A program made the position numbers and the translations under genes. A stretch of DNA of 64,000 nucleotides, taken from Hymenobacter norwichensis DSM 15439. Its GTDB lineage: Bacteria; Bacteroidota; Bacteroidia; Cytophagales; Hymenobacteraceae. Where the stretch lies: assembly GCF_000420705.1 (NCBI RefSeq), contig NZ_ATVL01000009.1, forward strand, positions 186,001-250,000, written 5' to 3'. The notes beneath the pieces were generated by a model. The model was not told where the DNA came from and ran no database searches. It saw nothing but the letters and a program-made list of their open reading frames with translations. Shown one piece after another: positions 16,789 to 25,508 of this stretch; position 1 is the stretch's first letter, and each line of letters starts with the position of its first letter.

Positions 16789-17982
16789 TCAGTTGCACAC
16801 AAACGCAATGGCCCGAAGTAGGGCGGCACAGGCCGCATCTATTTCATCGTCGGCGATGATGAGCGGCGGAGCTAGGCGCAACGAGTTGTCGCAGAATAGA
16901 AACCAGTCGGTGAGGATGCCTTCGTGGAAAAGCGCCCGGTCGATAATTGGTTTGAGTACCTCGAACGACTCGAACTCTACGGCCATCAGTAAGCCGCAGC
17001 CCCGAATGGCCCGGATGGCCGGATGCACCAGCTGCCGCCGGAAACGCGCCGCCTTTTCGGCAACTCCCGCCAACAGGTTTTCCTGCTGAATGGCTTGCAG
17101 CGTAGCCAATGATGCCGCGCACGACACCGGATGGCCGCCAAATGTGGTGCAGTGGCCCAGAATAGGGTTGGTTTTGAAACCGCTCATGATTTCCTGACTG
17201 GAAATGAAGGCCCCAATCGGCATGCCACCGCCCATGCCTTTAGCGCACACCAAAATATCGGGCTGCACCCCAAACTGCTCGAAGGCCCAGAAAGTACCCG
17301 TACGCCCGAATCCGCACTGAATTTCGTCGAGGATTAATAGGGCTCCTACTTCCTGGCAGCGCTGGCGCAAAGCCGGCAAGTAGCCCGGCTCCGATACCCG
17401 CACGCCCGCTTCGCCTTGCACCGTTTCAATTACCACGGCTGCCGTATGCTCGTCAATGAGGCTAAAATCAGCAGGCTCGTTGTAGCGAATGTGGTGCACG
17501 TCGGGGAGCAATGGTCGGTAGCTGTTCTTGAAACCTTCGGAGCCGGTGATGCTGAGGGCACCATGGGTGGAACCGTGGTAGGCGTTCAGGCACGATACCA
17601 AGCCGGTACGGCCGGTGTGGCGCTTGGCGAGTTTGAGCGCGCCTTCAATGGCCTCGGTGCCGGAGTTGGTAAAATATACGCTGTCGAGGTGGGTGGGCAG
17701 GGTTTTGTGCAGCGCGTGGGCAAGTTGGGCGGGTGGGGCCTGCACCAATTCGCCATACACCATCAGGTGCAGGTATTTATCAAGCTGGTTCTGAATGGCT
17801 TGGATGACGCGTGGGTGCCGGTGCCCAACGTTGCTGACGCCAATGCCAGAAATTAGGTCGAGGTAGCGCTGGCCTTCGGGACCGTACATATAAACGCCTT
17901 CGGCCCGCTCAATTTCAAGCAAAAGCGGGAAGTCGGAAGTTTGCGCCTGGTAGCGCAGGAAAAGCTGGCGAGGGGTAAGCAT
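16789..17982 (-). CDS. Class III PLP-dependent aminotransferase (acetylornithine/GABA type)
   Basis: A 397-residue class III aminotransferase. Visible: GVSNVGHRHPRV near the N-terminus, YFTNSGTEAIEGALKLA (cofactor phosphate site), LNAYHGSTHGALS, DEIQCGFGRTGTFWA with the PLP-contacting Asp, the Schiff-base Lys in CAKGMGGGMPIGAF, and TTFGGHPVSCAA. Related enzymes act on acetylornithine, ornithine, GABA or related omega-amino substrates. No arginine or polyamine genes flank it, so the substrate is unassigned. The start at 17982 (MLTPRQLFLRY) is favoured over an upstream in-frame start. Confidence 0.88.
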   Translation of the reverse strand: MLTPRQLFLRYQAQTSDFPLLLEIERAEGVYMYGPEGQRYLDLISGIGVSNVGHRHPRVIQAIQNQLDKYLHLMVYGELVQAPPAQLAHALHKTLPTHLDSVYFTNSGTEAIEGALKLAKRHTGRTGLVSCLNAYHGSTHGALSITGSEGFKNSYRPLLPDVHHIRYNEPADFSLIDEHTAAVVIETVQGEAGVRVSEPGYLPALRQRCQEVGALLILDEIQCGFGRTGTFWAFEQFGVQPDILVCAKGMGGGMPIGAFISSQEIMSGFKTNPILGHCTTFGGHPVSCAASLATLQAIQQENLLAGVAEKAARFRRQLVHPAIRAIRGCGLLMAVEFESFEVLKPIIDRALFHEGILTDWFLFCDNSLRLAPPLIIADDEIDAACAALLRAIAFVCN

Positions 17983-18060
17983 GCCGCAAAGATACGCCCG
18001 CCCGCGTAGGCCGCCGTACCCCACGGCCAACCCACAGTAGCAGGGAAAGAATAGGTAAGC

Positions 18061-18089
18061 AATAAAAAAGGCTGCCGAAGCAGCCTTTT
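18061..18089 (-). terminator. Terminator after the Spy-like gene
   Basis: Perfect 10-bp stem (18066-18075 / 18080-18089) with a TTCG tetraloop read on the minus strand, followed by TT-A-TT. Confidence 0.85.
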
Positions 18090-18092
18090 GTA

Positions 18093-18569
18093 CTAGTCGG
18101 AGCCACCGGGGCCGGATGGTGGCCCCCCGCGGCGGTCGGCTACCCGCCTGATTACCTCTTTGGTGAACTGCCGCTCGGCTTGGTAGAGCCGGGCCACCTG
18201 CCGGATGCTAAGCACCTTCTGAAACTTGTCGAGGTATTCCTTGTCCAGATTCACTTCCTGCTGGCGGAGGCTAACCATCTGAGTGAGGCCCTCTCTAACC
18301 TGGGCTTCGGTTAAGGCGTCGGGGTCGTTGGGGCGAGCTTCGCGCGTGCGGCGGTTCAGGTCGCGGCGCTTGGCCGTGAATTCGTTGTAGACGGGCCAGA
18401 AGCGTTGGGCCTGGTCCTGAGTCAACGAAATCTTCTCGGTGATATAGGCAATCTTGGCATTTTCAAGCTGGCTCATGCGGCCCTGGTGGCCACCCGCGCC
18501 CGGCTGCGCCACGGCGGGAACTGTGGCTAACAGGCACAGCAGCAACAAGCTACGAAACAGAAATTTCAT
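18093..18569 (-). CDS. Spy/CpxP-like periplasmic protein
   Basis: A 158-residue secreted helical protein: signal peptide MKFLFRSLLLLCLLATVPAVAQ, then KISLTQDQAQRFWPVYNEF, the LTxxQ motif of the Spy/CpxP family, and two long charged helices (RRDLNRRTREAR, YLDKFQKVLSIRQVARLYQA). Spy and CpxP are periplasmic chaperones or stress sensors. Here the gene is third in an apparent operon behind an ECF sigma factor and a one-TM protein, so a sensory or effector role in that envelope stress response is likely (inference). The Arg/Gly/Pro-rich end RRGGPPSGPGGSD is unstructured. Its own terminator follows. Confidence 0.82.
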   Translation of the reverse strand: MKFLFRSLLLLCLLATVPAVAQPGAGGHQGRMSQLENAKIAYITEKISLTQDQAQRFWPVYNEFTAKRRDLNRRTREARPNDPDALTEAQVREGLTQMVSLRQQEVNLDKEYLDKFQKVLSIRQVARLYQAERQFTKEVIRRVADRRGGPPSGPGGSD

Positions 18570-18600
18570 GGAAGGCAGGTAAAAGTCGGTGTGTGAAAAA

Positions 18601-19053
18601 TTACAGATAGGTGTCCTCAGTGGGCTGCGCGTCAAGAGCCGCCTGTAGTTCGTCGGGGGAGGCTTGCAGGTAGGTTTCGGGCAACACCCGTTCCACAGCA
18701 GGCAGCTCAGCTAAGTCGTTGATATTTAAGCGTTGCTCACTGGTTAGTAGGTATTCTACTAGCTCGTGGTGGGGCACGGTAGCCAAGGTATCAGCTGGGC
18801 CGGTAGTGGCAGGCACTTGCCCGGATTCGCTCAGCCAGAACGAGCCAGCAAAGGCACCCAGCACCACGCTGGTAGCCAAAGCCGTGCGCAGCGGTGCCGA
18901 CAGCGCCTTTAGCCAACTAAACCCCGGCGCAGGCACAGGAGTTTGTACCCGCTGCATCACGCGCAACGGCAGTTGGTTGAAATAGTGGTCTGGAGGCGGT
19001 GCCAACGGCTGGGACCGGCGCGGGTGCTCATCCAGACGAAAAGGAGTTTTCAT
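18601..19053 (-). CDS. Single-TM protein, putative anti-sigma factor
   Basis: A 150-residue protein with a Pro-rich N-terminal half (KTPFRLDEHPRRSQPLAPPP, then NQLPLRVMQRV), one TM helix (LRTALATSVVLGAFAGSFWL) and a C-terminal acidic domain (HHELVEYLLTSEQRLNINDL). No zinc-binding anti-sigma motif is seen. The position directly after the ECF sigma gene, with a cytosolic N-terminus and one TM helix, is that of an anti-sigma factor; the call rests on context more than on sequence. It lies 31 nt from the Spy-like start. Confidence 0.65.
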   Translation of the reverse strand: MKTPFRLDEHPRRSQPLAPPPDHYFNQLPLRVMQRVQTPVPAPGFSWLKALSAPLRTALATSVVLGAFAGSFWLSESGQVPATTGPADTLATVPHHELVEYLLTSEQRLNINDLAELPAVERVLPETYLQASPDELQAALDAQPTEDTYL

Positions 19054-19157
19054 AGTGCTTTAGAAGGAATCCGGACCGAAGGGTTTAATGAATCACAGAT
19101 TTTTTCGGAGGGAAGTGGGTTTGGTCGGTTTTGCAAATGAAGTAGGGAGCAGGGCCT

Positions 19158-19700
19158 TCAATCGGTACCGTTGATGTAGAGTTCAATCTTCTTGGCGGCG
19201 TGGTGATAGGAGGCTTTGAGGGCGCCCACGCTGGTACCAGTTACTTCGGCCATCTGCTCGTAGGGCATTTCGTCGTAGTAGCGCAGGTTGAACACCAAGC
19301 GCTGCTTATCAGGAAGGGTGAGGATGGCTTTTTGGAGGCGCAACTCGATTTCGTCGCCGGCTAGGCTGGGGTCGGCCTCCACTTTGGCGGCCAGCTCGGC
19401 CCCCACGTCGTTGAGGGGCAGCAGAAACTTGCGCCGCTTGCTGGCCAGAAAGCTCAGGCACTCGTTGGTGGCAATGCGGTAAATCCAGGTGTAAAGCGAG
19501 GCATCTTGCCGGAAATTCTCTAAGTGCTTCCATACCTTCACAAACACGTCCTGGGTGAGGTCGTCGGCATCATCGTGGTCGATTACCATCTTGCGCACGT
19601 GCCAGTACACCTTGGTTTGGTACTTGCGCACCAACTGGTTGAAGGCTACGTTGCGCGCAGCCGGCTCACGGAACTTGGCAAGGATGTCCTGGTCTTCCAA
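19158..19700 (-). CDS. RNA polymerase sigma factor, ECF type
   Basis: A 180-residue ECF sigma factor. Region 2: FNQLVRKYQTKVYWHVRKMV and DADDLTQDVFVKVWKHL, then TWIYRIATNECLSFL. Region 4: LPDKQRLVFNLRYYDEMPYE followed by QMAEVTGTSVGALKASYHHA, which binds the -35 region. The only start fitting the family N-terminus is a TTG at 19700 (EDQDILAKF); no ATG is available in the frame after the preceding stop. It heads an apparent operon with the one-TM protein and the Spy-like gene, a layout consistent with an envelope-stress regulon. Confidence 0.92.
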   Translation of the reverse strand: MEDQDILAKFREPAARNVAFNQLVRKYQTKVYWHVRKMVIDHDDADDLTQDVFVKVWKHLENFRQDASLYTWIYRIATNECLSFLASKRRKFLLPLNDVGAELAAKVEADPSLAGDEIELRLQKAILTLPDKQRLVFNLRYYDEMPYEQMAEVTGTSVGALKASYHHAAKKIELYINGTD

Positions 19701-19817
19701 GCAGGCAAAAAAGGTTAAAGCGGCGTATTTGTTGAGTTAGAGGTAAGCAGAGCCACTGGGTTTAATGACGGGCTGGAAAAGCGGTGTTTTTCTGTTATTC
19801 GCGCTGTATTATAGTGA

Positions 19818-19836
19818 CTGAGCTATCTTAGCTCAG
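19818..19836 (+). promoter_or_regulatory. Small hairpin or operator upstream of hypothetical gene
   Basis: Perfect inverted repeat CTGAGCTA-TCT-TAGCTCAG, ending 20 nt before the ATG at 19857. It could be an operator or a leader hairpin; no T-run follows. Confidence 0.4.
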
Positions 19837-19856
19837 CATCAAATAAAAGTCCTGTT

Positions 19857-20663
19857 ATGCTGTTTATCGGTTTAAAAGAAGTAGCAGCTGTATTAACACT
19901 GCTTGTTAGTAGTATGCAGTTGCCGTCCGAAAGTGAGGAATATAGCCGGACCGTTTTAACTGATAAGGTATTCAACTCTGCCGAGATGCTTGGCCGCTAC
20001 CAACGCTATAATTTTTCGCCACTCTGGCTGAAAACCGGAAAAGGCGGTATGAAAAACAGTGATGAAAGTGTATTAGGCTTTATTGGTGACGACTATCAGC
20101 GGCTGCGTATTAAGCTGCTTACAGTACGGCCCGACGTACAACGGCCAGGACATTACCTAATAACCGGCAAATCGAAGGTAGGAGAGAATATATTGCCCTT
20201 TAAAGGAACGTTCCGACTGTTGCATGTTCGGGAGAGCAAGACGTTACCTAAAGGCCTGGATGGGGTACCCATACCGGCAGTGAAGATGGGGATGCTGTTA
20301 GCCGAATATGAGCTAAAAGAGCCAGTTGATCAGCAGAATGCCGGCGTATTCAAAGGTATCCTACGCACTAACTGGTATCTAGACCGTAAGGACAAAATGC
20401 AGTACAACGATATCAATGCCTACTCCGATCATTTCGCTAACAACCAATGTGTTGGCAGCTGGCAGTCTTATAGAACCAAGCGTACGAAGCGGTGTAACTG
20501 GGGCGACTTTCGGATTCCTAATGATGGCGACCTTGATCAGGGAGCAGCAGAATTTAGTCCGGCCGGCAAGTATGGAGTACGGGGTTGGCAATCGTACCAG
20601 CAAGCATGGTTGGAAAACAACGCCGCTGCCCGGCAACAGGAAAAGGCTACGTGGTGGAAATAA
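19857..20663 (+). CDS. Hypothetical secreted or membrane-anchored protein
   Basis: A 268-residue protein that I do not recognise. The hydrophobic start (LFIGLKEVAAVLTLLVSSMQ) could be a signal peptide or anchor. The body is rich in charged and aromatic residues (SDHFANNQCVGSWQSYRTKR, then KRCNWGDFRIPND, and YGVRGWQSYQQAW at the end). Two Cys (QCVGSW and KRCNWGD) may pair if exported. Codon use appears slightly less GC-rich than its neighbours. It is convergent with the DUF481-like gene, 6 bp away. Confidence 0.65.
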   Translation: MLFIGLKEVAAVLTLLVSSMQLPSESEEYSRTVLTDKVFNSAEMLGRYQRYNFSPLWLKTGKGGMKNSDESVLGFIGDDYQRLRIKLLTVRPDVQRPGHYLITGKSKVGENILPFKGTFRLLHVRESKTLPKGLDGVPIPAVKMGMLLAEYELKEPVDQQNAGVFKGILRTNWYLDRKDKMQYNDINAYSDHFANNQCVGSWQSYRTKRTKRCNWGDFRIPNDGDLDQGAAEFSPAGKYGVRGWQSYQQAWLENNAAARQQEKATWWK

Positions 20664-20669
20664 TCTCCT

Positions 20670-21392
20670 CTACTTGGTACTGAACGCCACGCCTACCGTC
20701 AGGTTGGTGTTGTCGGTGGGTTTGCCTTCCAGTACGCGGCTCTCGAAGGTGTAGGTATAATTGGCCGTAATGGCGAAGCGCGCCGTAAAGCGCAAGGCCA
20801 GTGTAGCCAGCTGATTAACGCGGTAATCGTTGAAGTCGCGCATGTTGGGCTGGTAGAACGTGGTGGAATTCAGCGAAAACACGCCCTTAGAATACACCAG
20901 CTTCACCCGCAACGAACTGCGCGACACAATGCGCTGGCTGCCATCCTGAAAGTAAGTAGCTTCTCGAATAAACAGGTTGCTGGCTGATACTTCCCGCCCC
21001 AATGAGTCGGTGTAGAAAGCCCAACCCGGCCCAAGTCCCAGTTGAATCCGGTTGTCGATGCCGCGCAGGTTGCTTCGCTCGTAGCCCCCGATGCCGTAGG
21101 CCCGGAAGTGGCCCAGCCAGTAGTAGGGCGTGGCATTGAACAGAAACTCCCGCTCTTTGAGCAGATCGTCTTGCCGGCCGTAGGAAAAGCTGCCGTTCAG
21201 CGGTGCCCCAAAGTGTAGCCCCCGCAAAAACGTAACCGAATGGGTGGTTGAGAGTAAGGTACGGTTGACGCCGCCCGAGGTGTACTGGCCCGTCAGCTGC
21301 CCGGCGTAGCGAATGATAGTGGTGTCGGGGCGCTGGGCCTGCGCGCAGGTGGTCAGCAATAAAAACGCAGCAAGTAAGAAAGAGAAACGCAA
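20670..21392 (-). CDS. DUF481-like outer-membrane protein
   Basis: About 240 residues with a signal peptide (RFSFLLAAFLLLTTCAQAQ) and a beta-rich body: GQLTGQYTSGGVNRTLLSTT, FSYGRQDDLLKEREFLFNAT, YGIGGYERSNLRGIDNRIQL, and ending TNLTVGVAFSTK. This matches the DUF481 (YdiY-like) outer-membrane barrel pattern. The TTG at 21392 puts the signal peptide at the N-terminus; a GTG at 21455 in the same frame would add 21 residues and is less likely. No neighbour explains its role. Confidence 0.72.
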   Translation of the reverse strand: MRFSFLLAAFLLLTTCAQAQRPDTTIIRYAGQLTGQYTSGGVNRTLLSTTHSVTFLRGLHFGAPLNGSFSYGRQDDLLKEREFLFNATPYYWLGHFRAYGIGGYERSNLRGIDNRIQLGLGPGWAFYTDSLGREVSASNLFIREATYFQDGSQRIVSRSSLRVKLVYSKGVFSLNSTTFYQPNMRDFNDYRVNQLATLALRFTARFAITANYTYTFESRVLEGKPTDNTNLTVGVAFSTK

Positions 21393-21560
21393 ATCAAGTA
21401 TTGGAAGTTGAAGCTCAAAACTAGTAACGCAAATCGGGAAGCGCCTGAGTAACACCTTAAAACCACCGGAAACCAGTAAAAAAAGAAGTTTGGTTTATCA
21501 TAATGTTATCTGCGTGGTTGATTTCTGCGTTGTTTAGCACTAATTCAGGTATTGCCCTCT

Positions 21561-23849
21561 ATGCGTTTTCTGCTCGTACTACTATTCTCTTTACTGCTAC
21601 TGCCTGCTGCCTGGGCCCTCCAGATTCGGGAGGTTCGCCAGCTAGGTACCACCGCTCCGGCCCGCTACCAGAAGCTGGAGTTGGGCCTGGCCCTGGACAC
21701 CCCACCCCTCCGCAACCCCTACGACCCCGCCGAAATTACGGTGTGGGCCGAGTTTGTGTCGCCGCAGGACAGCGTGTACCGGGTGCCGGGCTTCTGGTAC
21801 CAGGATTTCAAGCGCTGCACAACATGCCTACCTTTTCCGCGCGCCAGTGCCACCGATACCTGCCTATACTGCACCACCTGTCCGGAAAACCCTAAATACC
21901 TAGCCCGCGTGGCCACCCGGCTGCCTTGGCGGGTGCGGTTTGCGCCGCCTACGGCTGGGCGCTGGAGCTACCGCATAGTGGTGAACCACAACGATTCCGC
22001 GGTGTTTGGGCCTCGCACCTTCGTAGATGTGGCTACTTCCACCAATCCGGGCCACGTAGGTAAGCACCGCAATGGCCGCAATTTTGCCTTTGCCGATGGG
22101 CGCCTGTTTTTTCCGCTGGGTATGAACGTCACCGGTACGTGGGTGCTCACCGATTACAACCGCCTGCCTTACCGAGATGCGCGAGTAGGCATTAGCCGCA
22201 TTGCCGACAGCGGCGGCAACTTCGTCAGGATTCTGATGACGCATGCCCACTTTGGTATCGAGGGTCCGGACGGCCCCGCTGGCCGCTACGATGTGCGCCA
22301 AAACCGGGCCTATGACTTAGATGAGTTGCTGGAATATGCTGCGCAACGCAAAGTGTATGTGCAGCTTACCCTCATGACTCCCGACGAGTTATTTAATTCC
22401 GACGAGTTTGGCCGGGCCTGGCCGCAGCACCCCTACCGCAAGCTGATGGCTAATGATACAGGCCCCGAATCATTCTTCACCGATTCGGTGAGCCGGCAAC
22501 TGCTCCGGCAGCGCATTCGGTATATTATGGCTCGCTGGGGCTACTCACCGGCGTTGTTTGCGGCCGAGCTAATGGGGGAGGTTGATGGCTTCGGCGGCGG
22601 TACGAAAGACCGCCAGTATTGGGATGGTGACAACCCGCGCAACATACGCCGCTGGACCGACGAAATGATTGGCCATGCCCGCAGCTTTGCGCCGCATCAT
22701 CTCTATACAATTAGTACAGCTCATAGTTTCAGTGGTTTATATCCCCAGCAAGACACGGCTGTGGCGCTCTATACCTCGCCACAAGTTGATTTTGTGCAAG
22801 ACCATTTTTATAGCTCTGATTTGAACGTGGAGCACCAGCGAGCCTTTCTGGCCCGGCGCGCCGCCAAGCTGTTTCCAGGCAAGCCGTATCAACTGGCCGA
22901 GTTTGGGCTCGTACAAAATGCGTGCTGGTCGGGCGTATCTAATTTCACGGCCAAGCGGTATCCGCCGGGGCTACTCTTCCACGACCTCAACGAACTGCAT
23001 AACACCTTATGGTCGTCGTCGCTCAACGGATCTGGGGGGGCGGCGCTGTATTGGTGGGCCAATCAGGTGTTTGGGTTGTGCTACGGGGGGCAGTATCATT
23101 ACTTGCGCCCTTTGCAGAAGTTTCTGGCCGGTGACTCTATTTTCAGTCAGCCCTACGAGCCAATAGCCAGCCAATGTCCCGGCGTGGTAGGGCCTAAAGA
23201 TGCCAAGCATACACCTACTACGCCTGGCAACTGTGTTCCAGTATGGGCAGTTAGCAAAGAGGCTGCTGACGACCCCGACCTGCTGCCTTCCGGCGCCACC
23301 ACTTCCGATGCAGCCTTGGAAGTGTTTGCATTGCGCGGCCCGGCCCGGGTGGTAGGGTGGGTGCACAACCGCCACAATTACTGGTATAAACTACCTCATT
23401 CGTCGGGTCCGTCTAGCGTGGCCGAATGTGCCGACCTCAACGACAATCAGCCTACTACCCGCGACAGTGTGCCAGCTCTTATTGGCAAGCAGGTAACAAT
23501 TCTGAATATGAAGCGTGCTGGCCGTTATCGGCTGGAGTTTTATAGCACCTATCCATTCTACGACCTCACCCGCGACGGTAAAGACGAGCAGGGCGGTATC
23601 ATCAAGGAATTTACCACTGAGGTCCGCGCTGCTGATGGTAAGCTAACTTTTACGGTGCCACCCCTTCGCCCTCTCGATAAAGGGCCGTATGCGCCAGATT
23701 ATGGTTTCAAAGCCATCTGGCTACCAGAATCAGCACCACCAACAGTTGCACCGAAAACAATAGCTCCTAAGGCCCCGGCGAAAGCAAAGACGCCCGTGCG
23801 CAAGCCTGCCACCAAGCAGCCGGTTCGGTCAGCGCCTCGGAAAAGGTGA
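21561..23849 (+). CDS. Secreted DUF5060-domain glycoside-hydrolase-like protein with basic tail
   Basis: A 762-residue exported protein. Signal peptide MRFLLVLLFSLLLLPAAWA. An N-terminal DUF5060-like beta domain follows (ITVWAEFVSPQDSVYRVPGF, then PTAGRWSYRIVV), leading into a TIM-barrel domain starting near GRLFFPLGMNVTGTW. Two Glu residues fit a retaining glycosidase: FAAELMGEVDGFG (acid/base) and YQLAEFGLVQN (nucleophile). Four closely spaced Cys in KRCTTCLP and TCLYCTTCPE suggest a disulfide or metal knot. The C-terminus is not a T9SS domain but about 35 residues of Lys/Pro/Ala repeats (for example APKAPAKAKTPVRKP) ending RKR. The substrate is unknown. The ATG at 21561 begins the signal peptide. 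Confidence 0.82.
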   Translation: MRFLLVLLFSLLLLPAAWALQIREVRQLGTTAPARYQKLELGLALDTPPLRNPYDPAEITVWAEFVSPQDSVYRVPGFWYQDFKRCTTCLPFPRASATDTCLYCTTCPENPKYLARVATRLPWRVRFAPPTAGRWSYRIVVNHNDSAVFGPRTFVDVATSTNPGHVGKHRNGRNFAFADGRLFFPLGMNVTGTWVLTDYNRLPYRDARVGISRIADSGGNFVRILMTHAHFGIEGPDGPAGRYDVRQNRAYDLDELLEYAAQRKVYVQLTLMTPDELFNSDEFGRAWPQHPYRKLMANDTGPESFFTDSVSRQLLRQRIRYIMARWGYSPALFAAELMGEVDGFGGGTKDRQYWDGDNPRNIRRWTDEMIGHARSFAPHHLYTISTAHSFSGLYPQQDTAVALYTSPQVDFVQDHFYSSDLNVEHQRAFLARRAAKLFPGKPYQLAEFGLVQNACWSGVSNFTAKRYPPGLLFHDLNELHNTLWSSSLNGSGGAALYWWANQVFGLCYGGQYHYLRPLQKFLAGDSIFSQPYEPIASQCPGVVGPKDAKHTPTTPGNCVPVWAVSKEAADDPDLLPSGATTSDAALEVFALRGPARVVGWVHNRHNYWYKLPHSSGPSSVAECADLNDNQPTTRDSVPALIGKQVTILNMKRAGRYRLEFYSTYPFYDLTRDGKDEQGGIIKEFTTEVRAADGKLTFTVPPLRPLDKGPYAPDYGFKAIWLPESAPPTVAPKTIAPKAPAKAKTPVRKPATKQPVRSAPRKR

Positions 23850-23973
23850 GGTTCAGGCAGGAAGAGAGCCATATGCTTCAAGTAGTAGTCAAGAAAGTAT
23901 CGGGGCGAGCCTAGAATGCCAATTTAATATTCAGATACACTACTTTTAGGCGTCACTTTCCACCAATCCAACT

Positions 23974-24624
23974 ATGAGCAACATGATTCAGTTTGTCGCC
24001 AACCACGACGACTTATCAACTGACAAAGGCTTTCAGTTCAAGTTTTATTGTGATAAATGCCGAAATGGGCACATGTCGCGGTTTCACCCCAACAGCATTG
24101 GTATTGCTGGGGAGTTAATGCGCGCTGCAGGCAGTTTATTCGGCGGCAGCTTTTATGATGCCGGCAACGCCGCCTACCATGTGCAGCGCGCCATTGGTGG
24201 CAAAGCGCATGATGCTGCTCTAGAAAAAGCAGTGCAGGAAGGTAAAACCTATTTCAAACAGTGCACCCGTTGCGGCCACTGGGTATGTCCTGATGTATGC
24301 TGGAACCACAGCGCCAGCCTTTGCGAAAGTTGCGCCCCCGACGAGCATGAAGAGCTTTCGGCGCAACAGCGCCAGGCTGCCAGTGAGCAAATCCGCACGA
24401 AAACACGCGAGCAGGATTACACCAAGGGGCTGGATTTCCTTAATACTGGGGGGCTGGTACAGTGTCAGAACTGCCAAACTAAACTAGCCGACGGCCAAAA
24501 ATTCTGCCCCTCGTGCGGTACACCCAACGCAACAGACCAGGCCAAGGAGAAATTTTGTGCTGATTGCGGCGCAGCGTTGAAACCAGACCAGCGCTTTTGC
24601 GGAGGATGTGGCAGCAAACAATAG
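23974..24624 (+). CDS. Zinc-ribbon domain-containing protein
   Basis: A 216-residue soluble protein with several zinc sites. Cys pairs: FYCDKCRNGH (residues about 25-34), QCTRCGHWVCPDVCW and LCESC in the middle. Two C-terminal zinc ribbons follow: VQCQNCQTKL with FCPSCGTPN, and KFCADCGAAL with FCGGCGSKQ. The central region (AHDAALEKAVQEGKTYFKQC) is helical. Such tandem ribbon proteins are often nucleic-acid or protein adaptors; no function can be assigned. It is a single-gene unit ending in its own terminator. Confidence 0.8.
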   Translation: MSNMIQFVANHDDLSTDKGFQFKFYCDKCRNGHMSRFHPNSIGIAGELMRAAGSLFGGSFYDAGNAAYHVQRAIGGKAHDAALEKAVQEGKTYFKQCTRCGHWVCPDVCWNHSASLCESCAPDEHEELSAQQRQAASEQIRTKTREQDYTKGLDFLNTGGLVQCQNCQTKLADGQKFCPSCGTPNATDQAKEKFCADCGAALKPDQRFCGGCGSKQ

Positions 24625-24644
24625 CGCCAAACTAAATAGAAAAA

Positions 24645-24685
24645 CAAAGTCCCTGGCTGTCAACTGACAGCTGGGGCTTTTTTCT
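24645..24685 (+). terminator. Rho-independent terminator after the zinc-ribbon gene
   Basis: Stem around CTGTCA-AC-TGACAG extended outward by AAAG/CTTT pairs with one bulge, then TTTTTTCTTT. Confidence 0.8.
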
Positions 24686-24782
24686 TTCTACTTGATTTGA
24701 CAGAGATATTGAAAGAGTACCGATGTTTCTTCGGCGGCTACTCTGTCGGCCTGAGTGTGACGAGCATTTTCTAAGTGGCGGG

Positions 24783-25508
24783 CTACACTTTTGCTCGCTC
24801 GCGCCATTCCAGCTCTACCGGTAATTCAGCGGTACTGAATTCTAAATGAATCACGCGGCGTGGTCGGGCACTGGTGCTGCGGTTAGAGGCATGCAGCGTA
24901 AGGGGCTGCATCAGCATGGCGCCGCCAGCTAGTACCGGGCAGGTTACGCGACGGGAAGTATGAGCCAGCAAATCGTTGTTGGCAATTACACCATGCCGGT
25001 GGGAGCCGGGTACTACTTTCAGCGCGCCATTGCTGGCATCACAATCATCGAGGTGCAGCCGAACGGTGATGATGCTTTCTAAAATCTGGCGCGGCGGCAG
25101 CACGGCCACTTCGCCTTGCTTGGTTGTCCAGGGACCATAGCCAGGTAAGTTCAGCCGACGATTTACGGCTATCATTACGTCCTGATGCCAAGCCACCAAC
25201 CAATTAGAGCCGGCTGGTTTATCGAAATAAATAGCTTTTGTTAGGTGCGGCGTAGCATCAGGAAAAAGCGCTGCCAGCAATTGACGCATGGTCGGAGTCA
25301 ATAGCTGTTCTCGTAGCGCCGGAATTTCTCCTAATAGGTTGCGAATAGCAAATACATCCTGGCTGCGCCGGAAGTTAACGGAGGTGGTGTCGGCCGCTTC
25401 TACCGTGCTCAAGATGGCCGCTATTTCTGATATGGAAAAAATGCTGGTCAGGGTAGCAAAACCGTTTTCTTGCAGTTCTTGTACCGCCTGCCGCATCACA
25501 TGGCTCAT
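24783..25508 (-). CDS. Phytanoyl-CoA dioxygenase (PhyH) family protein
   Basis: A 241-residue Fe(II)/2-oxoglutarate oxygenase of the PhyH family. Visible: the N-terminal helix ENGFATLTSIFSISEIAAIL, the metal HxD pair in WLVAWHQDVMIAVNRR, and the distal His region MQPLTLHASNRSTSARPRR whose Arg would bind 2-oxoglutarate. No signal peptide, so cytosolic. Its ATG overlaps the stop of the VWA gene upstream (ATGA at 25508-25505), indicating translational coupling. The substrate is unknown; PhyH relatives hydroxylate lipids, amino acids or secondary metabolites. Confidence 0.88.
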   Translation of the reverse strand: MSHVMRQAVQELQENGFATLTSIFSISEIAAILSTVEAADTTSVNFRRSQDVFAIRNLLGEIPALREQLLTPTMRQLLAALFPDATPHLTKAIYFDKPAGSNWLVAWHQDVMIAVNRRLNLPGYGPWTTKQGEVAVLPPRQILESIITVRLHLDDCDASNGALKVVPGSHRHGVIANNDLLAHTSRRVTCPVLAGGAMLMQPLTLHASNRSTSARPRRVIHLEFSTAELPVELEWRERAKV

